This document shows positions 1 to 10,594 of a stretch of DNA of 64,000 nucleotides, piece after piece. The stretch covers positions 37,724-101,723 of the forward strand of contig JAANBB010000113.1 in NCBI GenBank assembly GCA_014621425.1, in the 5' to 3' direction. Position 1 is the stretch's first letter, and every line of letters begins with the position of its first letter. The notes beneath the pieces are model-generated. The model was not told the origin of the DNA and did not search any database. It worked only from the letters and a program-made list of their open reading frames with translations. A program made the position numbers and the translations under genes. Source of the DNA: Cylindrodendrum hubeiense (taxonomy: Eukaryota; Ascomycota; Sordariomycetes; Hypocreales; Nectriaceae).

Positions 1-449
1 CGCACCTACTTGCGTCTCCTCCGCCTCTCCTGATCCTTCTCTCTCTCCCGCTCTCACTTCCGCTCTCCTCCCACCAGCCTCGCTCAATCCCGCCCCTCCC
101 GATCGCCAACTACCCGCCCGTCCGTCTCGGATCTGCATTTCATCACCCAGTGCACCGAACCGCGCTTTTGTTTGTCGCCAACTCCACCCAGTTCGCCAAT
201 GTCTCTCGTGCAACCCGCCAGCGCCCTGTTGCTCTGAGAGGGCTGGGGATCCTTGGGGTCTTCAATCGCTGTCTCCGTGCAACGGCGACGTCAACAACGA
301 ACTCGACAAACCCCGCGCGACTCTGTCTACTCAGTCTGCTCCGTCTCCTCGCGGCTTGCCTGCGTACCTTTCATTCTACTGCACGGATCCTTGGACTCTG
401 ACTGATTAGTCTTGCTCCCTCCCACATCTCCCATCAAGGCCTGGCTGCC
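1..449 (+). promoter_or_regulatory. CT-rich 5' leader/promoter of the serine-rich protein gene
   Basis: This pyrimidine-rich stretch (many CTCTCC/CGTCTC runs) lies immediately upstream of the first gene. Such CT-rich tracts are common just upstream of transcription starts and in 5' UTRs of filamentous ascomycete genes. Short frames are open here, but none has coding character. The exact transcription start cannot be read from the sequence. Confidence 0.45.
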
Positions 450-1856
450 ATGGCAATGGCCTCGTTCTCCTCTCACTCCACCAGCCACCTGCATGGCCCC
501 CTCCACGGCCATGCTAAAATCACAAAGGCCCGCAGTCGCCAGGCGGTCAAGCCCATCCTCAAGAAGCTACAGTCGCATTCTCATTCAGAGAAGAACTCTC
601 TCGACCTTAACCGCAGCTGGGATGAGCAGGCCCGGTTTGGATCCTCGTACAGTCCCGGTGGAGACGAAGACTCCGCTGGCCCAGCGTATGGAGCCTCGTA
701 TACGCCAACTTCGACGATAGCGGCTGGCCACACTTCCCGACCTGTGCGCGATGTGAGCTTCTCTCTGTCGGCCACCGATGTGAGCAGCGGTGGCGTCCGC
801 ACCAACAAGTACTCGCACACCCGCTCCACCAGCGGCACTTCCCACGCATCTGTTGCCACTTCCACGAGCGGCCGCAACGGCTCCTTCGTACATCCCTTCC
901 AGCAAACTCCTCGAACATCGACACCGCCCCTGTCCTACGCCAATTCGCTTGCCTCGCTCGACAATCCGACGGCCCCTCGCGACTATTCCCCGACCATCAC
1001 TGAGGACGACGACGACATTGAGTCCCAAACCTACCAGACAGCTCGCTCATTTCCCCTCCCACCCTCCAGCTCCCAGCCCCGGCGGCCTTCACTCGCCAGC
1101 CAACGCACCAGCTCTTTGTCCGACGTCAATCAGTCACTGCGTGCTACCACAAACCCCCGTTCCAATTCGATGGCTGCAACTAGGAGAACTCACCGCATCG
1201 TAACAAAGAGTCGCTCCGACCTCCACCTACACACTGCCTCCACGTCCGCTCTGGACTCTGCTTCGAGCGCTAGCCCACCTACGTCCTTCATCTCTCCGCA
1301 GATGATGGCTGGCACCTCATCCTCTGCGTCAGCTATGTCGCCTCTCCGTTCATCCCTGGATGTGAACGGGTTTCGACTCCGCTCGCGAAGCGAGGTTGAC
1401 ACCGCCTCGCGTCAGGACCATGTTCGCGAAGCTCGCCGCAAGTTTGAAGAGAAGGAAAGGGCTAAGGAGGAGAAGTATGCTCGCGAGCAGATTCGCAAGC
1501 AGGAGCGCGCTGAGACCAAGGAGGCGCATCGACTCGCCAAATCCTATTCACACGGTCGCAAGACCAGCTTTGGGGGTTCGCGCATCTCCTGTGATCGAAC
1601 CTCAAGCCAAAGTGATATTCGTCCGTCGGTATCGAGGAAGAATACCGGCAATGGATTGAGCGATAGCGAGAAAGTAGCCTTTGAAAGCCGAGGCTACGAT
1701 TCTGTGCCCACGGCCCCGTCACCGCGTTCCAGAACCGAACATGTGCACTTTGAGTCTGCCCGCAGGAACAACACGGCCAAGCGGAAAACCACTGGGGCAT
1801 GGACATCTTTTGTTCTTTGGTTCAGAACTCGGTTGCTGAAGATGGGACGACGATAG
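450..1856 (+). CDS. conserved fungal serine-rich protein of unknown function
   Basis: Single-exon gene, 468 aa. The first ATG (450) and a second in-frame ATG two codons on both sit in reasonable contexts. An N-terminal block (about residues 24-55) reads KPILKKLQSHSHSEKNSLDL followed by NRSWDEQ, which I recognise as a motif shared by Pezizomycotina proteins of unknown role. A long Ser/Thr/Pro-rich, probably disordered region follows (about 60-310). Next comes a highly charged helical stretch (about 318-360, rich in E, K and R), which looks like a coiled coil or basic helix. The C-terminus (GAWTSFVLWFRTRLLKMGRR) is an amphipathic/hydrophobic basic tail that could bind membrane. There is no catalytic domain and no signal peptide. 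The conserved ends argue for a complete gene; any function would be a guess. Confidence 0.75.
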   Translation: MAMASFSSHSTSHLHGPLHGHAKITKARSRQAVKPILKKLQSHSHSEKNSLDLNRSWDEQARFGSSYSPGGDEDSAGPAYGASYTPTSTIAAGHTSRPVRDVSFSLSATDVSSGGVRTNKYSHTRSTSGTSHASVATSTSGRNGSFVHPFQQTPRTSTPPLSYANSLASLDNPTAPRDYSPTITEDDDDIESQTYQTARSFPLPPSSSQPRRPSLASQRTSSLSDVNQSLRATTNPRSNSMAATRRTHRIVTKSRSDLHLHTASTSALDSASSASPPTSFISPQMMAGTSSSASAMSPLRSSLDVNGFRLRSRSEVDTASRQDHVREARRKFEEKERAKEEKYAREQIRKQERAETKEAHRLAKSYSHGRKTSFGGSRISCDRTSSQSDIRPSVSRKNTGNGLSDSEKVAFESRGYDSVPTAPSPRSRTEHVHFESARRNNTAKRKTTGAWTSFVLWFRTRLLKMGRR

Positions 1857-2979
1857 AGGATGGCCGCCAGCGTGAATCACCCTTTTCCCCAAGAGGTTGA
1901 TCACTGCATGGCTGCTTTAAATCCAATTTTACGACACACCCAACTCCGATACCATCAACGAAACAACCACTCCGAACCACAACACTCATGACATATATAC
2001 CCCTCACGGCGCAGCAGGAGCCATTCGCACGAAACCTGATTTTGCGCCCCAGGATGTGGAGTTTTCTCTTTTCATCCTCAACTACACGGATTACGGCCTC
2101 ACAGCGTGTTTACGATTGAGACCCTCGAGTCTCGCGGCCGGACCGGACAGTCGTTTTTTGTATTTTTTTTTGCACGGCGTTTTAGGACTTGGGCTTGCGA
2201 CTTCGCATGTCCTGGATTGCATCTTGGGATTTAGGGTTTCTGGGAACCCCCCTTGCGAGTTTTGCTTATTACTTTACTCTGGTGTTTTGTTCCGATTTCG
2301 ATTTCTGAGGATCCATACAGCATTTGGATAGGTGACACAGTCGCGGAAGCGACTGATGTCTGGTTTGGACAGCGAGCTTTGGATTGAGTAGAGACCGATC
2401 AATACAGTACACTGATTTGGTCATTATATCATCAACTGTGACTGACACAATCATTTGCCGGATAATCGGAGACTAAAGACCCCTCGTCTCATATTCACAT
2501 GACGGTCTCACATGATAATAGAGGCCCGCAGATGTGACGTATCTCCGACCCAGTGTGGGGCGCTCGGTCCCGTCCGATCTGGGGATTGTGGGGATGGAGT
2601 CATGCGATTGATTCGGGGGCACCGACACGGTCCCGCCCTCACACTAGTCGGGCGGTGGCGGAGTAGGGCTCAGAAGATGTGCCTGTAAGACGGAATTTAG
2701 CGTATGGGATTGGAGATAATGAGGATGTGAGGCAGGGTAGGCTTGAGGCTAGGGCTTTTTCTTTTTGTAACGACGACCCCTTGTGGCGAAGTTGAAGTAT
2801 AAAGTATCGTCTTACATGCTAGGCAACTCTGACGTCCGACCAAGTTAGGGATTTGTTTCATAGGTAGATGACGTGTCTTGATAAGTATGTACAGATGAGT
2901 TGATTGTCACGTCCAGCTTCAACTCGAATAGTACGTCCCTAAAGAGTTTATTTCAAGTCCAGCATCATCCCTGAACCAC
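1857..2979. other. intergenic: convergent 3' regions
   Basis: Downstream flanks of the serine-rich gene (+) and of the enoyl-CoA hydratase gene (-), which converge here. T-rich runs near 2155-2175 and 2755-2765 are consistent with 3' UTR sequence. No frame in this stretch has recognisable protein content. Confidence 0.6.
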
Positions 2980-3900
2980 CTATATCTTGGATTTGGGCTT
3001 TTGAATATCGACAGGGGTCCACCAGGGATACGCCGATGGCGCATCACTCTCAATGGTGGCTTTGAAATCAGGCAACCTTTTTTGTAGGAAACTGTCAATT
3101 CCCTCTTTGGAATCTGGGCCCTTGAATAAATCGTAGAAAATCTTGCTCTCGAGGAGATGGGCCTCTTCGGGTGACCCAGGACCCCGATATATCATGTCCT
3201 TCATCATCCTCGACGCCACCCCGCTGACGTTAGATGCAATCTCCTCGGCGATCCTGAGCGCCGTGGGGAGAACCTCATCTGGGGCGACAACCTCAGTGAA
3301 AAGATCCTCAAAGAGACGATGCGTAGCTGGATAGACAGCGCCCGTGGTTGTTAGATGCAGGGCTTTGCTGGTGCCAACCAGGCGTGGCAGAAAGAAGCTG
3401 CTGCAAGCCTCCATGTTGAAACCCCGGCGGCCAAACACGAAGCCAATCTTGGCGTCACGGCTGGCAACGCGAATATTGGCGGGCAGCGTCATGGTGATGC
3501 CCACACCGACAGCGGACCCATTGATGGCGGCGATGACGGGCTTAGCGCAACGATAGATGGCGAGCGAGACTTGGCCTCCGGAATCACGGTGGGCGTCACG
3601 GGTTGGACCGATGCCAAGCGCCGAGTTGAAGTCCATGCCCGCGCAGAAGATGCGGTTGGCGGGATCAGAGGAGGTCAGGACGACGGCCTTGACGCGGGGG
3701 TCTGCCGAGAGAGTGTCAAAGGCGCGGATGATAGAGGCGGCCATTTCATCGGTGAAGCCATTGCGGTCGGCAGGCCGGTGGAGCCTAACGACGATGACGG
3801 GAGTGACAGCCAGTGAAGAGGGAGGGTGGTGGGAGAATTGGAGAGTTGGGAGGGAGAAGGTGTTGTAGTTGTTTGGGAGGGACGAAGGTGGCAACGCCAT
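2980..3900 (-). CDS. enoyl-CoA hydratase/isomerase family protein, probably peroxisomal
   Basis: Single exon, 306 aa, start at 3900 in a good context (GCCATGGCG on the minus strand). The crotonase fold is clear. RIFCAGMDFNS (about 83-93) supplies one oxyanion-hole loop, and KPVIAAINGSAVGVGITMTL (about 120-139) is the family signature. At the position where hydratases carry the first catalytic Glu (after G-G-C) this protein has a non-acidic residue. A Glu is retained in GFNMEACSS (E164), where delta3,delta2-enoyl-CoA isomerases have their base, so an isomerase-like activity is more likely than hydration (inference). The C-terminus SKI fits a tolerated peroxisomal PTS1, pointing to beta-oxidation of unsaturated acyl-CoAs in peroxisomes. 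It shares an upstream region with the divergent Clr5 gene. Confidence 0.85.
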   Translation of the reverse strand: MALPPSSLPNNYNTFSLPTLQFSHHPPSSLAVTPVIVVRLHRPADRNGFTDEMAASIIRAFDTLSADPRVKAVVLTSSDPANRIFCAGMDFNSALGIGPTRDAHRDSGGQVSLAIYRCAKPVIAAINGSAVGVGITMTLPANIRVASRDAKIGFVFGRRGFNMEACSSFFLPRLVGTSKALHLTTTGAVYPATHRLFEDLFTEVVAPDEVLPTALRIAEEIASNVSGVASRMMKDMIYRGPGSPEEAHLLESKIFYDLFKGPDSKEGIDSFLQKRLPDFKATIESDAPSAYPWWTPVDIQKPKSKI

Positions 3901-4619
3901 GGTGGGCGGTTATAGATGGGGATCGTGAGAAATGCAAGGATGGTGATGGATGGCGTTGATGACTTGAGCACGTCTACAGTGGGATACGCGGGGAGTAAGG
4001 AATTAAATGAAGGTGCCTTCGATGACTGTGCCCTTGCGCTACGGAGAGAGGCGAGATAAATGACATACGCCCGGGTCTTGGGTTCCTTTGGAGTTGAGGG
4101 GCAGGACAGCCAAGTTCCAGCCGCAGCCGAGGTTCAATGCCTATTAGGTGTGTAATTGAGAAGTCATGATGGCGTCTGTGCCTGGGGCCGGTTAGCGGCC
4201 TAGTGAGTGCGTGGGGGATTACCCCGGATTTCAGGGAGCCTTTTATGAGAATTGATGCTGGTTGACAAGTGTTGTCTATACTTAGGTGACTACCTTACCT
4301 AAGGTAGGTATCTATTTAAACTGCATGCCTGTACTTGGTGAGTTCCCGCTGCTTGTCTCAAGTTAAAAAATGAAGAATGATGGCATGTGCACAGTTCATT
4401 TTCACAGTCCAGAGCGACATACCGCACTGTACGGGAAATCCAGATGACTAAGCCTATTCTCGACGACAACCAGAACGAAATTCGGGGCGCCGGAGTCGAC
4501 CATCAACGCAGCTCCACACCCGCGCCCAGCCCCAACTTCCAGCCATTCCGACCAAAGACGCAGCGCAACGCAAGCACCAGGAGCGCAAGCGATGAGGTCG
4601 CTGCCACACCGTCCCGACC
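3901..4619. promoter_or_regulatory. divergent promoter region, enoyl-CoA isomerase-like / Clr5 gene
   Basis: About 0.7 kb separates the two divergent starts. It contains a near-palindromic TACCTTACCTAAGGTAGGTA element (4291-4310), one of a family dispersed through this window. An upstream ATG at 4444 opens a 75-codon frame that runs past the Clr5 start to 4671 in another frame. Confidence 0.5.
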
Positions 4620-6806
4620 ATGGTCTATGACTGGGACGTCCATCAGAAAACATGTTATCAGCTCTACATAGACGAGGGCCGGTCCCTCGAGGACATTATG
4701 GACCATTTGAGGGCAGTCTATAAGTTTACCCCCAGGTGAGTCACTGCGTCACGAATTCGCAATTCCGCCTTGCTTCTCACGGCTTCATGTGCTCTGAACT
4801 GCATATACCCGCTCTCTCACCCGCCAACGACAACACATGACTGCTTTGCTGCGGCGCCATGGTTGACCCGCATCTGGACGGCCGCGCTCCCCGCTGCTAC
4901 TTTTCATACCTGATTCAGGCATCTGATTGCACATCTTGACTAACAAGCCTGGTACAGTAAACGGGCTTTCCAAACTCAGTTTCGTCGTTGGAATTTCCCG
5001 CCCAAGCAGAAACCGGCTCACAAGAATGACCGTCTCGTTAATCGCGTTCGCGACCTGTGGGAGAAAAATCTCCCGCAACGGGAAATGCTACGCGTACTCA
5101 ATGAGGAGGACGGCTTTGATATCAAGCCCAGGGAGCTGATGCGGGTGCGCACCCGGAACCGATGGCTGCTGCGTGTCCCCAACGGAGACAAGTCGAGGCC
5201 GTCGGAGTCGAGTCCTTCAATGCAAGAGCCCCTGGGAAAGTCATCCCCAGCAGGGGAAGGAGACTCAACTCTCTCTCTTCCCGAGGACCAGGGAGTTTGT
5301 TTACAGCCAGTTTCAGAAGCTATTGCAGAATCAGTCTTGGAACAGCAAGATTTTGAAACCCCAAATGGTCTTGCTGACAAGGACAGCAAAAAGAAGCGGA
5401 CAAGAAATCGCCAGCCAGCCAATCTTACGGGGTCGCCATGCCGATTTCCATCGGAAACGACAATCGACGAAGCTAGGGTGATACTCAACCTCGAAGTTGG
5501 GGTCTATAGAGAGATTCGTTCGAGTTTCCAGCGCATTTGCAAAGAGGAGGGAGTCAGTAAGAAGACTATTGCTGGGGTCGACAGGTGGGATGCCGTCAAG
5601 GACCGGCTCATCCACGAGTCCCCCCGGCTCCAGCAAGTCATCTGGGGTTCTGACGAAAATTTGGAAGCCAAGCGGCTGGCACTGGATGTCATCTGTACCG
5701 ACATCACAAAGCGGATGCGAACGAAGGACACCCGTATGACCCTCGCAGAAGCAAAGAATGCGCTGGGGGTCAACCCCGAGGAGTCGCGTGAGATTCGCTT
5801 CGCCTTTCATCAGGTGCTCCGTGATGCCCAATTTACGTGCAAGTCTGATGCCACGCCACGAGAGTGGGAGGAGCTGAAGCAACGTTGGGTGGAGAAGTCA
5901 GAACTGATCAAAAATATGGCGACGTCAGGAACGGACCCAGCATCTCAGCAGAGGGCTCGGGCACTCGAGGTTCTCGCTAGAGACGTGATGAAGCGGATGC
6001 GGGATGACCGATCCCGTAAGGGATCGACAAGGAAGGAGCTCCAACAACCGGAGTTGCAGCATCGAGAGCCACATATGAGCCCCCCACCCCCCGCTGCTTT
6101 GTATGAGATGCCGGAAAGGAGAGCTTCAAGATCGAGCCAGGTCGATCCTTCGCCTCAGATAGAACGCGTTGATTTGGGGGATGGAATGGGAAACAGCAAC
6201 TTCGACGCCATGTCAGAAGTGTCGCATGCTTCCCAAATGCCATTTCCCCCGCCGGGAGCGCCTATTCCAACCCACTTGCCCATGTCGCTTCAGTCACAGT
6301 CGTCCAGTCTATCGGATTCGGCCAATGATCTTCCACAGCCTCACCGCGTACTGGGATCATCGATGCCAACGGCAGTGCCCTTGGACCCTCAGATTGGATC
6401 GTCGATCTTTTTGGCGGCGAACACGCAGACGGCATTCATGGACCAGCAATATGTGCAACAACCGTATGCAGCCGCAGCCGCGGCGTCTAACTCGGTGTTG
6501 CATGCGGTACAGCCGATGCCGACGGCCATTGCGATATTTCTGCGACTGCACCCGTTGTCAATATTTGTGACGAACCCTGGGCTGTGGATCGCGACCATGA
6601 CGTCGCAATCACTCCAAGAGCTGCGACATACGGCAGTAGAGAAGTTCCCCGGGACGCTGTGCGTGCGTATTGAGGGAATTGTCAAGGACGGCAAGGGAGC
6701 GGAGTTACCGCTGCAGATACAAGATGACCAGGAGTTGGGTGCGTACCTAGCGCATCTCCAAGGCGGGACACCCACGTTTGCGGTCCAGCTGGTGTGGAAG
6801 ACTTGA
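4620..6806 (+). CDS. Clr5-domain protein, two exons
   Basis: Exons 4620-4735 and 4958-6806 give 654 aa. The 222-bp intron starts GTGAGT, has a CTAAC-type branch point near 4940 and ends TACAG. Splicing creates the codon AGT and joins KFTP to SKRAFQTQF, restoring a Clr5 domain at about residues 2-55: an N-terminal VYDWDVHQK, LYIDEGRSLEDIM, then a W-containing helix. This domain, named after S. pombe Clr5, occurs in large numbers in filamentous fungi and is thought to be DNA- or chromatin-associated. A charged helical middle (about 165-355) has two copies of a segment ending DIxKRMR/DVMKRMR. A Gln/Pro/Ala-rich linker follows. The last ~85 residues form a compact domain with beta/alpha pattern (VTNPGLWIATM, VRIEGIVKDG, FAVQLVW). 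Start 4620 is the first in-frame ATG after a stop near 4591 and has a strong ACCATGG context. Confidence 0.8.
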
Positions 6807-8072
6807 CGATGGAGTCGAGTGTTGCGGGGGCGATAAAGGGTCAATGACGCCGCTCCGTGGCACAAAAACGGGCGTATGGAGTTTTCAGATTCGGTTGATA
6901 CCACAGGACGTGATTGGACGGAGAAGGGATGCTGGGAATGTCAGAAGGCCGAGGAAGAGAGGGAGCGGACTTGGACTCCGTCGTGTATTTGGAGGATTAC
7001 ATAGGAACACTACGTGGTGGCGGCCAACAAGTGCGCGTGTGCTGCGCGTGCGGTCCAGGCCAGCTACGAATAGCGAGCTAATGCAACGAAGCCAAGACAA
7101 GACTGCAACGCCGGGGTGTCTTATCCCTGATGGGGATAGAAGAGGGGCCGACGGCCGGAGGCGGAACGGCGACGGAGCTGACCTCGGCGACGGAAGCGAG
7201 GGGTAGGCACTATGACGAACTCTACTACGTAGTACATACATGTAGTAGGTCGAGGAGATGAGAGAGAGGGAGAATGAGCGGGATGCCGATGAGAAGAGGG
7301 ATGGCTAATTAATAATTGCACAGCACGTTATGTGACGGCTCCCACCCCGGCTCTTGCGTGCTCTGAGAGGGGAATTGGGAATTGGGAATTGCTGTTAAAG
7401 CCCACTTGAAAGCCGACATGAAGCCCACTTTGGGAGCCCTCTCTTATACCGTATCCGTACCTAGTAACAACGGCCGAAGATGACCGAAGATGGCCGACCG
7501 ATACAAGAATACAAGAGACACGAGTGCGAATCCTCACTCTTGCGCTCGGTGTTGTCCAGCCGCACAAAAACCGACCCTTGATGGACCCTTGATGGAGAGA
7601 AAGGAAGGGTACCGGGGCCGGCCGGGTCATGGGATGCGCGATCCATGTACTGCCGGGCGTATCACGACCTCCAATCTCACATCTCACAGGGCATGGGATC
7701 TGATATGTGCGAGCATTACAGCATCTGCTGTAGGTACTGCCGGCACTGTAGGTACCTTGCCAGTGGTAACAAGTGCTGGAGCCAGGTTTGAATGTGGGGA
7801 GCCCAGGTGGGGCTCGGGCTCGGGCACCGCTTGCTTCTCGCGGCGCTTCAACTCCGTCCCGAGAAATTTCCCAGGTCCCAGGTTGCCAACCATTGCCGCG
7901 CGCCGCAAGCCTTAAACACCTCCGAAGCCGCCCAATTCTTCAGTCCGCCAGTCCTCCAACGCCCCCTCTCCTCGCCCAATCTTCCCCGGCCCGTCTCCGC
8001 CCGTCTCCTGCTCTCCTGCCGCTCCTTCCATGCCCTCCATCTCTTGACCCTCCTCGCGAATCGACCCCCCCA
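6807..8072 (+). promoter_or_regulatory. intergenic and promoter of the D-lactate dehydrogenase gene
   Basis: About 1.27 kb between two plus-strand genes. It holds a short GGGAATT triplication (about 7370-7391), a TACTGCCGGCACTGTAGGTA segment near 7735, and a CT/CCCC-rich tract just before the DLD start (7920-8070) that looks like a leader. The open frames in this stretch are compositional and show no family resemblance. Confidence 0.5.
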
Positions 8073-10155
8073 ATGGCGTCCCTCCAGCTGCGCGCCCAGC
8101 GCTCAGCTCTCCGGAGCTTGCGGGCATCGAGCACCAGATGCCCTCGACTCCCCGCCGTCGCTTCCGTTGCCGCTGCTGCTCGCTCCTACGCCACCGAGAT
8201 CGAGCCTGAGCGGCCCAAGGCGCCCCGCCAGGGTAATGAGGCCAAGCTTGGCCGGTCGTTCCAGGGCCAGGTCATGGGCAGCATAGGATCTCGGTTGCGG
8301 CGCGAGCGCGAGCAGCGCGAGCAGTATGAGGAGTGGCGCAACATGACGGATCCCTCACGGAACTGGATGATGACGATCGGTGAGTTGTTTTTCTTATCCC
8401 CTGCTTCCATTGGAGCAGTTGGCTTCCTTGTGAAGCCCCAATTGCAGAATTCAAGATAGCTAACGCATATGGCTTCTATAGTCTTCCTCTCCGGCATTGG
8501 AATCTCATACTGGCTCGGCACATACTGGCCCACAGAGCCCGAACCCGTTTCGACCCTGCCGCTCTCCAAGACCAAGCCCCCGAAGCACAATACCAAGCTC
8601 GAGAACATGCAGGCCGCCTGGGCCGACTTTGTCAAGATTGTCGGCAAGGATAATGTTAGCACCAACGAAACAGATATCGACCACCATGCTACCTCTAACT
8701 GGTCCTCGCACGCCGCCAGCGCCGACGAGCGTTCCTTCTGCGTTGTATACCCCAGCACCACCGAGGAGGTCTCGGAGATCATGAAGGTCTGCCACCAGCG
8801 CCGCATCCCCGTCGTTGGCTACAGCGGCGGCACCAGTCTGGAGGGCCACTTCACCCCCACCCGCCAGGGCATCTCCGTCGACTTTGGCCGCATGAACAAG
8901 ATCATCAACCTGCACAAGGAGGACCTGGACGTCGTTGTCCAGCCTGCCATGGGCTGGGAGGCTCTCAACGACCACCTTGGCAAGGAGGGTCTCTTCTTCC
9001 CCCCCGACCCCGGCCCTGGTGCCATGATTGGCGGCATGATCGGCACCGGCTGCAGCGGCACCAACGCCTACCGCTACGGAACCATGCGTGAATGGGTTCT
9101 TAGCTTGACTGTCGTCATGGCTGACGGCACTGTCATCAAGACACGGCAACGGCCCCGCAAGAGCTCTGCCGGCTACGATCTCACTAAGCTCTTCATCGGC
9201 TCCGAGGGCACCCTGGGTCTTGTCACCGAGGCCACCCTCAAGGTCACTGTGAAGCCCGAATTCACCAGCGTCGCCGTTGCCACCTTCCCTTCAATCCGCC
9301 ACGCTGCCACTTGCGTGAGCAAGGTCGTCGGAAAGGGCATCCCCGTGGCCGCTGTCGAGATCCTTGACGACAATCAGATGAAGTGCATCAATGAGGCTGC
9401 CATGACCTCGCGTGCTTGGTCCGAGGCCCCCACCATCTTCTTCAAGTTCGCCGGTACACCCGCCGGCGTCAAGGAGCAGGTTTCCCAAGTCCAGGGGCTC
9501 GCCAAGCAAGCTGGCAGCAACTCGTTCGACTTCGCCAAGAGTCAGGAGGAGCAAGATGAGCTGTGGAGCGCTCGCAAGGAAGCCCTGTGGAGTACTCTGG
9601 CCATTAAGAAGCCTGGTGACCGTGTCTGGACCGGCGATGTTGCCGTGCCCTTGAGCAAGATGCCCCAGTTGATCGAGGAGACCAAGGAAGACATGGCCAA
9701 GAGCGGACTGTTTGCGTCCATTGTTGGTCACGCCGGCGATGGCAACTTCCACGGTAAGTTTTCGGTTGCCTCTTTTCATTGTGAATTGCGTACTGACCTG
9801 TTCACCAGCTATCTTACTCTACAACGACGCGCAGCGACATAAGGCCGAGACGGTGGTACACCGCATGGTCAAGAAGGCCGTTGAGATGGAGGGCACCGTG
9901 ACTGTAAGCTTCCTCTTTCCCTCTCCCTTTCATAACCCCCATTTCTTCGTTGAACCCGAGCTGACCGCGTCTTCCTCCTAGGGCGAGCACGGTGTCGGTC
10001 TGGTCAAGCGAGACTACCTCCAACACGAGCTGGGCGAGACAACTGTCGACGCCATGCGCCAGATCAAGAAGGCATTCGACCCCCTATGCCTGCTTAACTG
10101 CGACAAGGTGGTGCGCATGCAACAGCCCAAGAAGGGCGAGGTCGAGGAGTGGTAG
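8073..10155 (+). CDS. DLD1: D-lactate dehydrogenase (cytochrome), mitochondrial
   Basis: Exons 8073-8379, 8482-9753, 9809-9903 and 9982-10155 give 615 aa. All three introns are GT-AG, and the joins restore conserved text: GDGNFH|AILLYND and EGTVT|GEHGVGL. The N-terminus is Arg/Ser/Ala-rich and ends AARSYAT, a typical mitochondrial presequence. A charged helix (RLRREREQREQYEEW) and one membrane anchor (about 103-119, VFLSGIGISYWLGTYW) follow, as in inner-membrane-anchored fungal D-LDHs. The FAD-binding PCMH domain includes GYSGGTSLEGH (from about residue 215) and later GTMREWVLSLTVVMADGT. The C-terminal FAD-oxidase domain has the GDGNFH and GEHGVG active-site motifs. The enzyme oxidises D-lactate to pyruvate and passes electrons to cytochrome c. 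A related D-2-hydroxyacid dehydrogenase is the only real alternative. Confidence 0.93.
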
Positions 10156-10594
10156 AGCCTGTCCCCTGTAATGGCAGAGAAAAGGACGGGGCTCCCACGG
10201 AGTGTGAGTTGCGGAGTTAACTGGATATGCGAGTATATGTATGATGAGATGGATAGAGAGCGGGGAGGGCTACTAAAAGGATACCTACCTCTCCACCGGG
10301 GCTATTTTGCTGGTTGTTAATTAACGATTTTTCTGGGCAATAACTGAAAAGTTCCAGAGGTGGCGACCCTATTTGTTGCAAAATGATGTATTTATTCAGC
10401 TTTGCTCTCAAGAAGGAGAAAAAATTCCTAATCAGAAGAGTCTCATATCTAACCAAACCCAACTCAAAAAGCAAAGACTCCCTAGTCCAGGCCATTCCGA
10501 TGCCATGATTCAGATACATACCCCTAAACACCACAAACGCCCGTTACCTATAAGTTTAGCCTCCTGCCTCGAGGCTGATCTTCCCAGACCGAAG

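Noticed and set aside
8505..9149. 214-codon minus-strand frame
   Set aside because: Antisense shadow of the D-lactate dehydrogenase exon.
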